A stretch of 64,000 nt of DNA from Rivularia sp. PCC 7116 (GTDB taxonomy: Bacteria; Cyanobacteriota; Cyanobacteriia; Cyanobacteriales; Nostocaceae): the NCBI RefSeq assembly GCF_000316665.1, contig NC_019678.1:1-64000 (forward strand). Direction: 5' to 3'. A program made the position numbers and the translations under genes. The stretch's first letter is position 1. Each line of letters begins with the position of its first letter. Positions 63,595 through 64,000 of this stretch are shown here, piece by piece. Below the pieces are notes generated by a model. The model was given only the letters and a program-made list of their open reading frames with translations, had not been told where the DNA came from and made no database searches.

Positions 63595-64000
63595 TTAAGG
63601 CGATTTATAACTTGCTATTCTTAAAATCAATTCTCCTTGGTTGGGGTTTTTTGTAAATACAAATGCTCCTGTCTCTTTCTCACCTCTCGATAAAAATTCT
63701 ATTTGCTGCTCTCCTGTTTCTTCTACTTTTCCGTTGAGACGTAATTCTGCTATTACCTGTACGGAAGCTGCTGTTTCTTCACCTTTATTAATTACCTCGA
63801 AATGTACATAATATTGTTCGTTAACTTTTCGCAGGGGTTTATTATTGGTGACAACAAGGGCTGGTGGTTTTTGTGCTGGCTGTTTTATCCAGGTGAAGCT
63901 GACTAAACCTATAACTCCGAGAAGTATGGATGAAGCGATGCAGAATGTTGCCCATTCAGCTATTGTACGTTTTTGCTCTTGCTTATCTTGTTTGGGTTGA
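63595..64000 (-). CDS. TIGR02588-like membrane protein (5' end outside the window)
   Basis: The 3' 134 codons of a minus-strand gene that continues past the right edge. One membrane segment is visible (FCIASSILLGVIGLVSFTWI), followed by an extracytoplasmic beta domain: QYYVHFEVINKGEETAASVQ and a C-terminal GELILRIASYKSP. This fits the small TIGR02588 family, often encoded beside a TIGR02587 membrane protein. The N-terminus and neighbour are outside the window, so the family call is tentative. Confidence 0.65.
   Translation of the reverse strand, partial: QPKQDKQEQKRTIAEWATFCIASSILLGVIGLVSFTWIKQPAQKPPALVVTNNKPLRKVNEQYYVHFEVINKGEETAASVQVIAELRLNGKVEETGEQQIEFLSRGEKETGAFVFTKNPNQGELILRIASYKSP

Overview
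The window looks like chromosomal DNA from a filamentous, probably heterocyst-forming cyanobacterium. The evidence is: AT-rich DNA with frequent HIP1-type GCGATCGC octamers; dnaA and dnaN flanking a DnaA-box cluster; cyanobacterial families (PilT with a proline-rich N-terminus, DUF4912, DUF2358, DUF4079, phytochrome and cyanobacteriochrome GAFs, a KaiB-fold protein); heptamer short tandem repeats (TCACTGT/TTAGTTG type); and small dispersed repeats. No species can be named from the sequence alone.

Layout. 1-3.0 kb: dnaA, a compact origin with six identical DnaA boxes, and dnaN. 3.1-11.7 kb: a large photosensory histidine kinase (knotless phytochrome module plus two cyanobacteriochrome GAFs), an ArsA/Get3 ATPase with an Hsp20-like tail, small cyanobacterial proteins, a phosphodiester glycosidase and a DUF4912 protein. 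12.4-25 kb: an IS630 fragment with a frameshift site, recQ, pilT, a KaiB-fold fusion protein, DUF952, a truncated HMGL-like synthase, an RNase II/R protein, rpsR and rpmG, a decayed filamentous-haemagglutinin-like gene, and typA. 25-32.6 kb: SGNH hydrolase, GNAT, and a TetR regulator divergent from a two-gene RND efflux system.

32.6-40.6 kb is the most striking block. A tightly packed minus-strand operon encodes a trypsin-co-occurring small protein, a trypsin-like protease with a STAND-like domain, a MoxR AAA ATPase, a vWA-like protein and two formylglycine-generating-enzyme (FGE/SUMF1-fold) proteins. A third FGE-fold protein is divergent. This resembles the MoxR/vWA NTP-dependent conflict systems of multicellular bacteria. 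The C-terminal ends of the two adjacent FGE-fold genes look like diversity-generating-retroelement (DGR) target regions: a constant framework, variable codons, and a hairpin with a 7-nt loop at the stop codon in both genes. No reverse transcriptase or template repeat was found in the window.

40.8-56 kb is mixed housekeeping and membrane functions: a sensor kinase, DUF4079 and DM13 proteins, a cellulose-synthase-like glycosyltransferase, rsgA, M50 and M48 proteases, an O-methyltransferase, trhO and a DUF938 methyltransferase. 56.2-60.5 kb is a decaying defence-like operon: a restriction-like protein, an HNH endonuclease, a broken GHKL ATPase, an unknown gene interrupted by a hairpin element, and a cysteine desulfurase broken by a short repeat. 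60.6-64 kb holds tRNA-Val(UAC), a DUF2227 protein, mazG, a six-repeat CRISPR array without cas genes, and the 3' part of a TIGR02588-like gene.

Small mobile repeats recur as agents of gene change. They disrupt the cysteine desulfurase, insert in frame into an FGE-fold protein, interrupt the gene at 57.4-58.0 kb, and supply stop codons to at least three genes.
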